A DNA stretch of 64,000 nt. Origin: Arenibacter amylolyticus (GTDB taxonomy: Bacteria > Bacteroidota > Bacteroidia > Flavobacteriales > Flavobacteriaceae). The stretch spans positions 103,199 to 167,198 of the forward strand of contig NZ_MTAZ01000015.1 in the NCBI RefSeq assembly GCF_002150785.1, given 5' to 3'. This document shows, one piece after another, positions 19,385-29,000 of this stretch. The position numbers and the translations under genes were made by a program. The notes beneath the pieces were generated by a model. The model saw nothing but the letters and a program-made list of their open reading frames with translations, was not told where the DNA came from and did not search any database. The first letter of the stretch is position 1, and each line of letters opens with the position of its first letter.

Positions 19385-20587
19385 TTAATATTCAGTGAGG
19401 ACTTTTTTAATGGCTGTTGCCATATTTTCAGCTCTTTCTCTCACCACTTCCTCTGTCCACCCCAGTTTTATAAGACAAGATATAGTACGCCCCACCCAAT
19501 GATCCGATTGGGCAAAGTTGGTAGTGTTATAATCTAGCACCCCATCTTTAATATGGTCCGATACGGGGCTCAGGGATTTTAAATCTTTAAGATGCTCCCA
19601 CTTCCTATGGTAGTGCCAATTATTATCATACCAATAAAAACAGGCATCCACTCCGTGTTCTGTTAAGGAGGTGATGGCTTTGCGGGCCAACTCTTCCGTA
19701 GGCAAGAAAAAACTGAGGAAGGAATAATTTTCCACCCCATTTGTTGGCACCCTTCTAAACGTTATTTCTGGAATGGATTCTAGGGCCGTACGCAGGATGG
19801 TGTAATGTTTTTTCTGAATATCTAAAAATTGATCTAACCTAGCAATCTGTGCCAGACCTACTGCAGCATGCAATTCTGAAATTCGATAGTTATACCCAAG
19901 GAAGGGGTGACTCTCTGCTCCCCTATCGTTCCCGATATGATCATGACCGTGATCGGAAAACTGATGGGCTGTGGTATAAAACTCCTCATTATTGGTGATA
20001 AGGGCACCTCCTTCACCACAGGTAATGGTTTTTACATAGTCGAAAGAAAAACATCCCAGATCCCCATAACTTCCCAAAGGCTTCCCTTCATAACTACCCC
20101 CTATGGCCTGGCAGGCATCCTCTATCATTAGTAGGCCATGTTGGTCACAAACAGCCTTAAGAGAAGCTAAATTGGCCATGGAGCCACACATATGCACGGG
20201 CATCACCACCTTAGTTTTCTCTGTGATCGCTTGTTCTACTGCTTTAGGGTCTAAGGTAAGGGTATCATCCACATCCACTAAAATTGGAGTGGCCCCTACG
20301 GATAGGACAGCTTCAAAACTAGCCACAAAGGTAAAAGTAGGTAGTATCACTTCGTCCCCTGCCCCAACCTTGGCACAGGCCAAAGCTACAGTGAGCGCTG
20401 CGGTACCACTACTTACCAAATGAGCGTGATTCACCTGCATTCGATTCTCGAGCGCTTTCTCTAGCTCCTTGGCTTTCCAATGTCCATTTCTCATTCCGTC
20501 AAAACCATAGCGCATAAGCACTCCTGATTCCAACACTTCATTCACCTGCGCTTTTTCTTGATCACCAAATAGTTCAAAACCTGGCAT
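19385..20587 (-). CDS. kdnA: DegT/DnrJ/EryC1-family aminotransferase, KdnA-like
   Basis: 400 residues, full length for the family. PLP enzyme features: SSGTAAL at 59-65 (phosphate binding), EDACQAIG at 156-163 with the ring-stacking Asp, and the catalytic Lys186 in FDYVKTITCGEGG. The opening MPGFELFG, the DHGHDHIGNDRGAESHPF region and FYWYDNNWHY are shared, as I recall, with KdnA of Shewanella, which transaminates 8-oxo-Kdo (made by the dehydrogenase KdnB) to 8-amino-3,8-dideoxy-octulosonate, a Kdo variant of lipopolysaccharide. No KdnB is next to it here. The following gene, on the same strand, is a nitroreductase starting further upstream at 21270, 41 bases from this start. Other DegT activities on nucleotide sugars cannot be excluded. 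Confidence 0.75.
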   Translation of the reverse strand: MPGFELFGDQEKAQVNEVLESGVLMRYGFDGMRNGHWKAKELEKALENRMQVNHAHLVSSGTAALTVALACAKVGAGDEVILPTFTFVASFEAVLSVGATPILVDVDDTLTLDPKAVEQAITEKTKVVMPVHMCGSMANLASLKAVCDQHGLLMIEDACQAIGGSYEGKPLGSYGDLGCFSFDYVKTITCGEGGALITNNEEFYTTAHQFSDHGHDHIGNDRGAESHPFLGYNYRISELHAAVGLAQIARLDQFLDIQKKHYTILRTALESIPEITFRRVPTNGVENYSFLSFFLPTEELARKAITSLTEHGVDACFYWYDNNWHYHRKWEHLKDLKSLSPVSDHIKDGVLDYNTTNFAQSDHWVGRTISCLIKLGWTEEVVRERAENMATAIKKVLTEY

Positions 20588-20628
20588 AAATCTATATTTT
20601 GTTTAGTTGAAATTAATTGTAATGGTAG

Positions 20629-21270
20629 TTAGGTAATATGCACTACACTATCCTTAAGGTTTTTGCGGACTTTTTTAAGGCTTGCAAACATATCATCATG
20701 GGCCCTATATCCAACGGGAAGTACCAGAACGGAGGTAAGCTTATCTTTTTCTAGCCCCAATAATTGGTCATAGGCAGAAGGATTAAAACCCTCCATAGGG
20801 CAAGAGTCTATTCCTTCCATGGCACAGACGGTTAATAAGGTCCCCAAGGCAAGATATGCTTGGTTGGTAGCCCATACCCGAACTTCTTGTCGCTCTTTTT
20901 TAGAAAAGTTATCTACCAAGGCCCCTTTAAACGGCTCTAAGATTTCATCTGCGGTATTGCGTATCTGTTTAACCCTATTAAAATAATTATGAATGAATTC
21001 CTTATCGATTTTCTTTTCGATACAAATGATAAATACGTGCGAAGCCTGCCCTACTTGTTCCTGACCGTAGCTGTGTTTTACCAGTTCCTGTTGCAGTTTT
21101 TTATTCTGTACCACTACCAGTTTAATGGGTTGCAAACCATAGGAGGAGGCCGTTAGATTAAAGGCCTGCTCTAAAATTTGTTGTTTTTCCTGGGTCAGCA
21201 ACTGATCGGGGTCAAACTTTTTTACCGCATAACGCCATTGCAATTTCTTTATAACATCCAAATCACTCAT
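20629..21270 (-). CDS. Nitroreductase-family NAD(P)H flavin oxidoreductase
   Basis: 213 residues from the ATG at 21270; a TTG four codons earlier is a less likely start. The N-terminal KKLQWRYAVKKFDPDQLL with RYAVKKFD is the FMN-binding opening of the NfsB-like family, SSYGLQPIKLVVV is the second flavin contact, and SCPMEGFNPSAYDQLLGL plus LVLPVGYRAHDD are the C-terminal family motifs. It would be a soluble FMN enzyme reducing nitroaromatics, quinones or similar compounds with NAD(P)H. It precedes the kdnA-like gene by 41 bases on the same strand, so the two may be co-transcribed, with no obvious functional link. Confidence 0.9.
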   Translation of the reverse strand: MSDLDVIKKLQWRYAVKKFDPDQLLTQEKQQILEQAFNLTASSYGLQPIKLVVVQNKKLQQELVKHSYGQEQVGQASHVFIICIEKKIDKEFIHNYFNRVKQIRNTADEILEPFKGALVDNFSKKERQEVRVWATNQAYLALGTLLTVCAMEGIDSCPMEGFNPSAYDQLLGLEKDKLTSVLVLPVGYRAHDDMFASLKKVRKNLKDSVVHIT

Positions 21271-21564
21271 TTTTATTTTCAAAACTTAATTAGGTGCAAG
21301 TACTATTGGGGCAATTACTTTTTCTTTTGCCCACCGCTGTTCTCCTAAGTTTTAGGGACATTTTTTTCCTTTCTCGTAAAAAAGTCAAAGTTAAGTTAAT
21401 TATCCAATTCCACTAAGCATTGCCCAGCAAAAGTAGGGTGAGAATGGCATAAGATGATGATTACTAGCTGCTGACTAAACCGCAACCTAAGCTTAGGAAT
21501 CCATTTTTAGGTTCTATAGAGTAGAAGATTATAGGATTTATCACTTTGAGTAAAAATAAAAAGC

Positions 21565-21596
21565 AAAAAACCTTTTATTAAGTTGAAAAGGTTTTT
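21565..21596. other. A/T-tailed palindrome just upstream of tRNA-Ser
   Basis: AAAAAACCTTTT (21565-21576) faces AAAAGGTTTTT (21586-21596) across a nine-base loop. It looks like an intrinsic terminator, but no gene upstream on the plus strand would need one, and it overlaps the region where the tRNA promoter must lie. Confidence 0.5.
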
Positions 21597-21603
21597 ATAT
21601 TTG
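21596..21603 (+). promoter_or_regulatory. -7 element of tRNA-Ser promoter
   Basis: TATATTTG matches TAnnTTTG exactly and ends ten bases before the mature tRNA 5' end. A matching TTG at the usual -33 spacing is not clear, so only the -7 element is annotated. Confidence 0.55.
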
Positions 21604-21613
21604 CACCCGCTAA

Positions 21614-21701
21614 GGAGAAATGGCAGAGTGGTCGAATGCGGCGGTCTTGAAAACCGTTGAGGGTCACACCTCCGGGGGTTCGAATCCCTCTTTCTCCGCC
21701 A
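21614..21701 (+). tRNA. tRNA-Ser (anticodon TGA)
   Basis: Acceptor arm GGAGAAA (21614-21620) pairs with TTTCTCC (21691-21697), followed by discriminator G and an encoded CCA (21699-21701). The anticodon loop CTTGAAA places TGA as anticodon, reading UCA serine codons. A long variable arm (TGAGGGTCACACCTCC region) marks it as a class II tRNA, and GGTTCGAATCC forms the T-arm. A terminator follows nine bases downstream. Confidence 0.97.
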
Positions 21702-21709
21702 AAAGGAAA

Positions 21710-21735
21710 CCCATAACGAGAGTTATGGGTTTTTT
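21710..21735 (+). terminator. Intrinsic terminator of tRNA-Ser
   Basis: CCCATAAC (21710-21717) pairs with GTTATGGG (21722-21729) across a four-base loop, followed by six T residues. Confidence 0.88.
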
Positions 21736-21746
21736 GTTTTCTGTAG

Positions 21747-22030
21747 CTTCCGAAGTTTACTTCAAAGAAGCGGAGGAAAACAAAAAAACAACAAGCGATA
21801 GCTTGTTATGGTTTCCATGATTGTAATGGATTCCCCATCTGGGATGCACGAAGTGAATCCCTTATTCTTAAAAACTTCCGAAGTTTACTTCAAAGAAGCG
21901 GAGGAAAACAAAAAACGGAATACGCGTAGCAGGTGATGGTTTCTATGATTGCCCAGGATACCCATCTGGGATGCACGAAGTGAATCCCTTATTCATAGAA
22001 ACCTTCCGAAGTTTACTTCAAAGAAGCGGG
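21747..22030 (+). repeat. Tandem 128-bp repeat downstream of tRNA-Ser
   Basis: The block beginning CTTCCGAAGTTTACTTC occurs at 21747, 21875 and 22003, exactly 128 bases apart; the third copy is cut short after about 28 bases. Each full unit has a conserved head of about 40 bases, a variable middle, and a conserved tail (CATCTGGGATGCACGAAG to CCCTTATTC). The head is built of interlocking CTTC/GAAG inversions (CTTC-C-GAAG-TTTA-CTTC-AAA-GAAG), and the tail contains a hairpin, GGGAT-g-CAC-gaa-GTG-a-ATCCC. No protein frame runs through it. It ends about 35 bases before the alkaline phosphatase stop codon. Confidence 0.88.
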
Positions 22031-22065
22031 GATCAAGATCAATTGTTGTGTTTATGCAAAAGATT

Positions 22066-23196
22066 TTAATCCCTATTACTCCAATTAGTGGCTTCCATTA
22101 TCTTGTGAAAGATTTCAGTATTTTCATAGACTCCAGAAAATGCTTCAGATCCGGGGCCATAAGCAAACACAGGGATTAATGTTGCCGAATGCCCAGTGGT
22201 AGAAAAAGTCCCCGTAATTTCATTGTAATCACTATAAGATTTGCCTTCTTCAGTTTGCTTAGGAGTTGATGATAGGGTAAATCCTCCGGTTTCGTGATCC
22301 CCCGTTACTAGTACTAATGTATTCCCATCTTTCTCGGCAAAATCCAAGGCCACACCTATGGCGTCGTCAAAATCAATTAGCTCTGAAATAAGATAGTCCG
22401 CATCATTGGCATGACCACCCCAATCTATCTGAGAACCTTCTATCATGATGAAAAAATTAGAATGTTCTTCATCCTTATTAAGGAATTGTATTCCTAATTC
22501 GGTTGCTTTAGGTAAAAAGTCACCACGACCTTTCGCTACAGGATCCATACTATCTTCGGCCAATATATAGGCCATTTTTGAATATTGCTTAACTTCTTCA
22601 AAGTTACCTAGCGCCAAAGTATCTATTCCAAAACCTTTTGCTTCTAGGTCCCCCAATAAATTCTGCCCATCTTTTCGTTTATTAAAAAACTTTCTACCAC
22701 CGCCTGCAAAAAAATCAATATCAGAATGGACCATATCCACCGCAATATCTTCATAGAGTCCCCTGTTTATTACGTGAGCATAGAAACTCGCGGGAGTAGC
22801 ATGTTGTATGGATGACGTGGCAATCACACCAGTTTTAATGTTTTTCGGCGATACAATCTCAACCAAAGTTTTTACTTCACTCGAATCATTAGCCACACCA
22901 ATGGCCCCATTATACGTCTTTATTCCTGAGGCAAATGCTGTTGCACCTGCGGCTGAATCCGTAATATTTTGTTGTGATGAAGAGGTATTAATAAGTCCTA
23001 TGGAGTTAAAACGTGCAAAATTTGGACTGGTTTCTTTAAAATAAAAAGCCGATGATATCTGTGACAAACCTGTACCATCTCCAATTAAAAGAATCACATT
23101 CTTTGCCTTTTCGAGGTTTTCATCGGTATGCACTGTAGTTTTACAAGAGAGTAATGTTAATAATAGAAGAAATAAAATGGCGTTTTTATATATCAT
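22066..23196 (-). CDS. Alkaline phosphatase (lipoprotein)
   Basis: 376 residues, short for PhoA-type enzymes but within the range of Bacteroidota members. Lipobox LLSC at Cys18. The metal-binding LIGDGTG begins at Asp40, and the nucleophile is Ser81 in ITDSAAGATAFASG. Later motifs follow: MIEGSQIDWGGHAND (metal ligands), VTGDHETGG, and a TTGHSATLIPVFAYG histidine segment. It hydrolyses phosphomonoesters outside the cytoplasm. It is the last gene of a same-strand set containing a glycerophosphodiesterase, SusD, SusC and FecR, although a 308-base gap separates it from the diesterase gene. Together the two hydrolases could release phosphate from glycerophosphodiesters in two steps. Confidence 0.94.
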   Translation of the reverse strand: MIYKNAILFLLLLTLLSCKTTVHTDENLEKAKNVILLIGDGTGLSQISSAFYFKETSPNFARFNSIGLINTSSSQQNITDSAAGATAFASGIKTYNGAIGVANDSSEVKTLVEIVSPKNIKTGVIATSSIQHATPASFYAHVINRGLYEDIAVDMVHSDIDFFAGGGRKFFNKRKDGQNLLGDLEAKGFGIDTLALGNFEEVKQYSKMAYILAEDSMDPVAKGRGDFLPKATELGIQFLNKDEEHSNFFIMIEGSQIDWGGHANDADYLISELIDFDDAIGVALDFAEKDGNTLVLVTGDHETGGFTLSSTPKQTEEGKSYSDYNEITGTFSTTGHSATLIPVFAYGPGSEAFSGVYENTEIFHKIMEATNWSNRD

Positions 23197-23504
23197 GATC
23201 TTGTGCTTATGTTTAGTGCCAACGGCCTTAAATAATATTACTTGGGAATTTTATGCGCCTAACATAGTAAATTTAATCTGATTAGTGGAATCGTAAGAGA
23301 TTTCTTTAATCAATAAAGCTAACATCAACGATTAGTTTATAAGTTGTGCAACCCTGGTCTATTAGCCCCCCTACTCCACTTGGTCCCAGGTAGGTTTTCG
23401 CTCCCTAGAATTAAATAAGCTATAAGCCTTTTAAATACACTTGTAGCCTTCCCCTATTGCTTTAGGCTCCCCAGTTTATGGGATAGTTCCTGTTATTTTT
23501 TAAT
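23197..23504. other. Intergenic stretch with no recognised feature
   Basis: 308 bases between the glycerophosphodiesterase and alkaline phosphatase genes. No open frame, strong hairpin or consensus promoter was recognised. Confidence 0.4.
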
Positions 23505-24314
23505 CTACCTAAAAAAGGATTCGAACATAGAATCAATTTGAAAATGCTTTACTCCTGCCACTTTCAGCCGATCTGCTCCTTCTTGGGCTTTTTCCATCAC
23601 AGACTCTTCTTTAAAGGTCCACTCATTAACTACACCAACGGTTAAAATCCCATGACTTTTAGTCCATTCCACATCTTCTTTGGAAATATTCCCGGAAAAC
23701 AAATAATAATTATTTGAATTAAAATCAGACTTCAACATATTTTCTTCTAACTGTTGGCGGGTACAGCTTAATTTTACTTTCCCTGTAAAGAATGGTGTAG
23801 ATTCTTCTGTTCCGATCATCAGGGCATTTTCTAAAAGTTCATATTTCTCTAATAGCTCCACTACGCTACCAAATAATCGATCATCCTTCCCTCTTATTTT
23901 ATTATCGACCATCACTTGTAGGTTGTTTTCTTGGCAGAATTTTAGCGCTTCTTCAAACGATAGTACCTTATTTCCAAATACGCCGTTCAACTCTTTGATT
24001 TCCTCCCATTCCATTTCCGAAACAGCTAGATCTACCCCAAAGTACCTTTTAAAATTTGAGTCGTGATGGATAATCAATACACTGTCCTTAGTAAGCCTCA
24101 AATCAATTTCGACCATCCAATATCCAGAGTTGGAAGCTTTTTTCAATGCTTCTATACTATTTTCGGCGGTATTACTATCTACAACCCCTCCCCTATGCGC
24201 TATTAAACGATATTCACTTTGTGCATCTTCTTTAATTTTTTGCCCATATATAGGACATAAGCAAAAGGCAAATACGATTACCAAGAGGTTAAATTTTAAT
24301 ATAGTTTCTTTCAT
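23505..24314 (-). CDS. Secreted glycerophosphodiester phosphodiesterase
   Basis: 269 residues, close to the family norm. A signal peptide runs to about PIYGQ (residue 25). The GDPD TIM-barrel signature is present: IAHRGG with His40, a NTAENS segment, the VEIDLRLTKD pair Glu69/Asp71, and IIHHD with His83/His84. The family cleaves glycerophosphodiesters to glycerol-3-phosphate and an alcohol using a divalent metal. The gene lies 249 bases downstream of susD on the same strand, after a long hairpin, and ahead of the alkaline phosphatase, so it is part of the phosphoester-oriented SusC/D locus. Confidence 0.92.
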   Translation of the reverse strand: MKETILKFNLLVIVFAFCLCPIYGQKIKEDAQSEYRLIAHRGGVVDSNTAENSIEALKKASNSGYWMVEIDLRLTKDSVLIIHHDSNFKRYFGVDLAVSEMEWEEIKELNGVFGNKVLSFEEALKFCQENNLQVMVDNKIRGKDDRLFGSVVELLEKYELLENALMIGTEESTPFFTGKVKLSCTRQQLEENMLKSDFNSNNYYLFSGNISKEDVEWTKSHGILTVGVVNEWTFKEESVMEKAQEGADRLKVAGVKHFQIDSMFESFFR

Positions 24315-24372
24315 TTCAGTTTTAATTTACGATACCAAATAGGAACAAAGCCTAGAATTGGAATATAGATGA

Positions 24373-24411
24373 ACGATAAATGTATCCTACTAGGTAAAAT
24401 ACATTTATCGT
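24373..24411. other. 13-bp stem-loop after susD of the second locus
   Basis: ACGATAAATGTAT (24373-24385) is the exact complement of ATACATTTATCGT (24399-24411) with a 13-base loop. On the plus strand ATAATTTTT follows; on the minus strand, the direction of the flanking genes, there is no T-run. It may stabilise the 3' end of the susCD transcript or serve as an operator. Confidence 0.6.
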
Positions 24412-24563
24412 ATAATTTTTGCTCTTCTAACATCCTTAAACGCATCATATAACAAGCCTATCCACAATCTTTGGGGAGTGATGCATTAAACATTCCAATG
24501 GATTGCGAATCCTTGCGGTATCTATTGTTGCTAAAGGTTTTTGTAATTCCTCTCTTCAGAATT

Positions 24564-26024
24564 TTAATAATTTTCATTTTGGTTTAATACACCATTACTT
24601 TTATCAATTTCCACTTGAGGTAATGGAAAAAAGTAGTTTTTTGGGCTTTCAAAATCAATCCTATTAAAATCTGCATGATGAACAGCATCTGGATTGCTTA
24701 ATAATTCGGCAATATTCACCCAACCTAAACGGTCCCACCTAACCAAATCAAAAAACCTTCTATTCTCCCCAGCCAGCTCTAATCTGCGTTCTTTTATTAG
24801 GTCATCTTTACCTGCATTGATTAAGGGTTCGGCTCCAGCTCTTTCCCTTACCATATTAATTTCGCTATCACCAGCCCCAATACCATTCTTCCTTATTTTA
24901 GCCTCAGCAACCAATAGATAAACATCGCTACTTCTCATTAAGGGTATAAGCAAATCAAAATTTAATTTACCATCAGCCGTAAAGGTGGTGTATTTATTAA
25001 AATGATATCCAGTTTCAGAAGTATTACCATCATACACTATGGTGCTATTTCCAAGATCTATTTCATCTCCATCAGCCCACAAGGTGGCCTCTCGTCTTTT
25101 ATCCGCTCCAAATTCATCAAATAGACTTTTCATTGGGTGAAAGAAATTCCACCCTCCTAAATGGCGCGGACTAAAATAATAGATTGTAGCGCTATTTCGC
25201 CAATCGCTAGAAGATGCTACATACAGTAACATTTCTGGCGTAGCCGTGGTTTTTTGTCTGAAATTATCCTGGAAATTTGCACTTAGCTGATAATTGTTAT
25301 TTCCAACTACCTTTTCTCCATTTTCAATAGCTAGGTCTAACTTATCCTCGTTACCTGGGTAGGAAGACCAATGCATGTATAATTGGGTTAAATAAGCATA
25401 GGCCGAACCTTTATTTACTCTACTAGCTGATGCAATTTCTGGAAGCAGATTAGCTGCCTCTTTCAGATCGTTTTCAATGTGAGCTAAAACTTCTTCTACA
25501 GAGGATTTAGGCTTATTATAATTTGCCGACACCACATCTTCTTCCATTATTAATGGGAATTCTCCATATGGAAGATATAGCCACCAATTAGCAAAGGCTC
25601 TAAAAAAATAAGCCTCCCCTAAACTTCTATTTTTTATATCGGAGGATATATTCTCCATCTGCTTTACATTTAACAGAATATTATTTGCCCTCGAAATCAT
25701 TTCATACTTCCATTTCCATCCTTGGTTAATTTGAGGATTGGAAGCATCAAAAGTAAAGGTCTCAATGGCCTCATCTTCAGAATGATCTCCGGCACGGTAA
25801 ACATCATCAGAACAAATATCCCAAGTGTAATCTGCATGTGCCACAAAATCTTCTGTAATTAAGATACCATATAAACCTGTTACAGCATCTACGACGGCCT
25901 TTTCGTTGGTAAAATAGTTTTCTTCCGTGTAGACTCCTTTAACATCAATTTCCAGCACTTCTTCACATGATAAAATCATTATGAAAACTGGTAGTAACAT
26001 TAGTATTGTTATATATTTTTTCAT
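24564..26024 (-). CDS. SusD/RagB family lipoprotein (second locus)
   Basis: 486 residues. Lipobox ILSC at Cys20, then EEVLEIDVKGVYTEENYF, a SusD-like opening. Typical helices follow (GEAYFFRAFANWWLYLPYGEFPL; SSVEEVLAHIENDLKEAANLLP), and the C-terminal KERRLELAGENRRFFDLVRWDRLG is the conserved SusD signature. It is the surface binding partner of the SusC encoded directly upstream, with only a nine-base gap between them. With glycerophosphodiesterase and phosphatase genes downstream, its ligand may be a phosphorylated compound, which is inference from context. Confidence 0.95.
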   Translation of the reverse strand: MKKYITILMLLPVFIMILSCEEVLEIDVKGVYTEENYFTNEKAVVDAVTGLYGILITEDFVAHADYTWDICSDDVYRAGDHSEDEAIETFTFDASNPQINQGWKWKYEMISRANNILLNVKQMENISSDIKNRSLGEAYFFRAFANWWLYLPYGEFPLIMEEDVVSANYNKPKSSVEEVLAHIENDLKEAANLLPEIASASRVNKGSAYAYLTQLYMHWSSYPGNEDKLDLAIENGEKVVGNNNYQLSANFQDNFRQKTTATPEMLLYVASSSDWRNSATIYYFSPRHLGGWNFFHPMKSLFDEFGADKRREATLWADGDEIDLGNSTIVYDGNTSETGYHFNKYTTFTADGKLNFDLLIPLMRSSDVYLLVAEAKIRKNGIGAGDSEINMVRERAGAEPLINAGKDDLIKERRLELAGENRRFFDLVRWDRLGWVNIAELLSNPDAVHHADFNRIDFESPKNYFFPLPQVEIDKSNGVLNQNENY

Positions 26025-26033
26025 TTTTTCTTT

Positions 26034-29000
26034 TTAAAAGGTGAATCTAAAGCCCAAGCTAAGTTTTCTACTAAATGGGTAGTTTGCGTAGTCCACTCCC
26101 CTTTGTAGGTTTCCGTCCGAGTATCCAATTTCCGGGTTATATCCAGAATAACCTGTAATCGTAAATAAGTTTTCGGCCATAATATAGACTGATAAGTCAT
26201 CGAACAATATGCTATTCTTTGGTGTTATTTGGTAACCCAGTGTTAATGTTTTCAACTTTACAAAATCTCCACTCTCAATAAATAAATCGGACGTTCTGTG
26301 ATTTAGATTTGTCCTTTGCGTACTCATTTTAGGAATACTGTTGCTGGTACCTTCACCATGCCATCTATTTAAAGTTTCCTCGTACATATTATAGGAATAT
26401 GTGGGATCTAGGCCTTGCATACGATCGGCGTTATAGAGCTCGGCCCCAAAATTACCAACGAAATTGGCCGATAGTGAAAACTTTTTGTAATCTACTCCTA
26501 GCTGTAGTCCAACTATAGCGTTAGGGTTGGGGTCACCTAGATAGGTACGATCTTTTTCATCTATAACACCATCAGCATTAATATCCAAGAATCGTACATC
26601 TCCTGGAGTTATATCATCTCTGCGGGGATCATTTGAAATGTTTGGATCCGACGATACTTCCGCTTGATTCTGATAAATCCCATCTGTCTTCCATCCGAAA
26701 AATGAGGCAAGAGGCATAGATTCATAGGTCCTAGAAATCTCTTGGGACTGTCTCCCGTAGAAAACTGAACTTATATAATTGTTATTCCCGTACAACTTGG
26801 AAACCTCATTTTTAATTAAGGTTAGATTCATACCAACATTATAAGATAAAGACGATGGATAGGTTTTACGGTATCCAACTTCAATCTCCCATCCCCAGTT
26901 TCTTAGTTCTCCTATATTATAGTCTGGAATAGTTGCCCTACCGATAGAGCCCATCATCACAGAAGGAATCAACATATCCGTAGTTCGCTTATCAAACCAT
27001 GTTATGTTTGTAAAGAGCGCATGATTAAAAAAAGAGGACTCAAGCCCGATATTGGTCATCGCAGTTTTTTCCCAGGTAATCATTGGGTTTCCCAAACTTG
27101 TTATTAAGGCACCACCAACTTTTTCTGTTCCGAACGTATACTTATTTCCGTAGTCAATATTACGTTGAATAAGGGTTAAGTATTGTAAATCGGCAACTTC
27201 TTGATTTCCCAATTTTCCCCATCCTCCTTTAACTTTTAAATCACTTAAAAAATCAACTTCATTAAGAAATTCTTCCTCTGAAAGCTTCCAACCCACTGAA
27301 AATCCCGGGAAATATCCCCATTGATTCCCTTTTGCAAATTTTGAAGAACCATCTGAGCGTAAAGTAGCGGTTAATAAGTATTTATTTTGATATGCGTAAT
27401 TAACACGGCCAAACACAGAGGCCAATTTTTCAGGAACATTAAAATTACCTGTTATCGAATTCATAGTTGCGCCATTATCGAAAACTATTTGATTTAATGT
27501 CTCATCACCAAAACCGCGTTTAGAAGTATATTGATACTCTCCCTTACTACTTTGAGAGGATACTCCCGCAACAATTTCAAAGTTGTGATTTCCAACATAT
27601 TTGGAATAATTTAAATACGCTTCCCCTAGTAGGGTGTAATTAGATTCTTGCGTAATGCTCAATTCAGCATCGTTTCTACGCCTCATCTGTTCGGTTACAC
27701 TTGGAAAGAAATCCTTTGCCTTGTATAGATTTCCATCTAAACCTACATTTCCTTTGAGTATTAGATCATCCGAAACCTTATATTCCAAAGACAGTGAAGT
27801 TAAAAGATTATGGTTTCTCTTTGTATGATCCTCTGTAGTTAACTCATAAACCGGATTATTAATGTCTCCCAATTCATTGTTAGCAGCTGCTGACCCCCAA
27901 ACACCATTCTCATCAATGGAGGGAATAGCCGGGTTAAATCTCAGCGCTTGCCATAAAACCCCAGAATAAACAGAACTAGTATTGGGGTTATACCAATTCT
28001 TATAGCTGTACTGAAAGTTTTGATTTATTTTAAGTCGATCAGAAAGGCGGTGAGTAGAATTGAATCTAGCGGATAATCTTTCAAATTTAGAGCTTAAAAT
28101 TATTCCTTCCTCATTATAGTATCCCATACTTGTTAGATAGGATGATCTTTCGTTCCCTCCAGAAATTCCAAGGTCAACATTTTGAAAATGTCCTGTTTGA
28201 AATAAACTATTTTGCCAGTCAGTTCTATTAACTGTGTAGTAGTTATTGTTCCAGAATTCATTGGGTGTAATGCCATCATTTGCGTAGCGTTCCTTTTTAA
28301 GCATAACTAAGTCATTAGCCTTTAATAGGTTTAGCTTATTACTAACTTCTGAGATTCCTGAATAAACATTAAGATTAATCTTGGTATCTGTATTAAGTCT
28401 CCCGGATTTGGTGGTTACCAGAATCACTCCATTTGCAGCCCGAGTTCCATATATAGCAGCGGAGGAAGCATCCTTTAACACTTCAATTTGCTCAATGTCG
28501 TTCGGATTTATATCCGAGAGTTGGCCCGATGGTACCCCATCAATTACTATAAGTGGGTTTGAAGAGTTGATACTTCCTGTTCCTCTAATTTGAATCACTG
28601 GTGATGCACCAGGAGAACCTCCATCAGAAACAATTTCCATTCCACTAGCCAAGCCTTGCAATGAATTACTTACCTGACCGATGGGGGCTTTACTCAATTG
28701 ATCGCTTTTTATACTGGCAACCGATCCAGTTACATCACTTCTACGCTGAGTACCATACCCTACTAAGACCACCTCATCCAATCCCGCTGCACTTTCTTCC
28801 AAGGTTATAGTAAGGATTGTTCCATCGGTTACCGGAATTTCCTTGGTAGAAAACCCAATATAAGAAACTACCAAAACCGAATTTTCACTGGCAACTTCTA
28901 AATTAAAATTCCCATCAAAATCGGTCTGCGTCCCATTGGTAGTCCCTTTTTCTACGATACTAGCACCTGGAAGGGGCTGCCCCTGATCATCGGACACCGT

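Noticed and set aside
21620..21820. Open frame of 66 codons covering the tRNA-Ser
   Set aside because: It starts inside the tRNA, runs through its terminator into the 128-bp repeat, and has no protein-like composition.
21614..22066. Integrated element at tRNA-Ser
   Set aside because: No integrase gene and no duplicated tRNA 3' end were found downstream; only the 128-bp repeat is supported.
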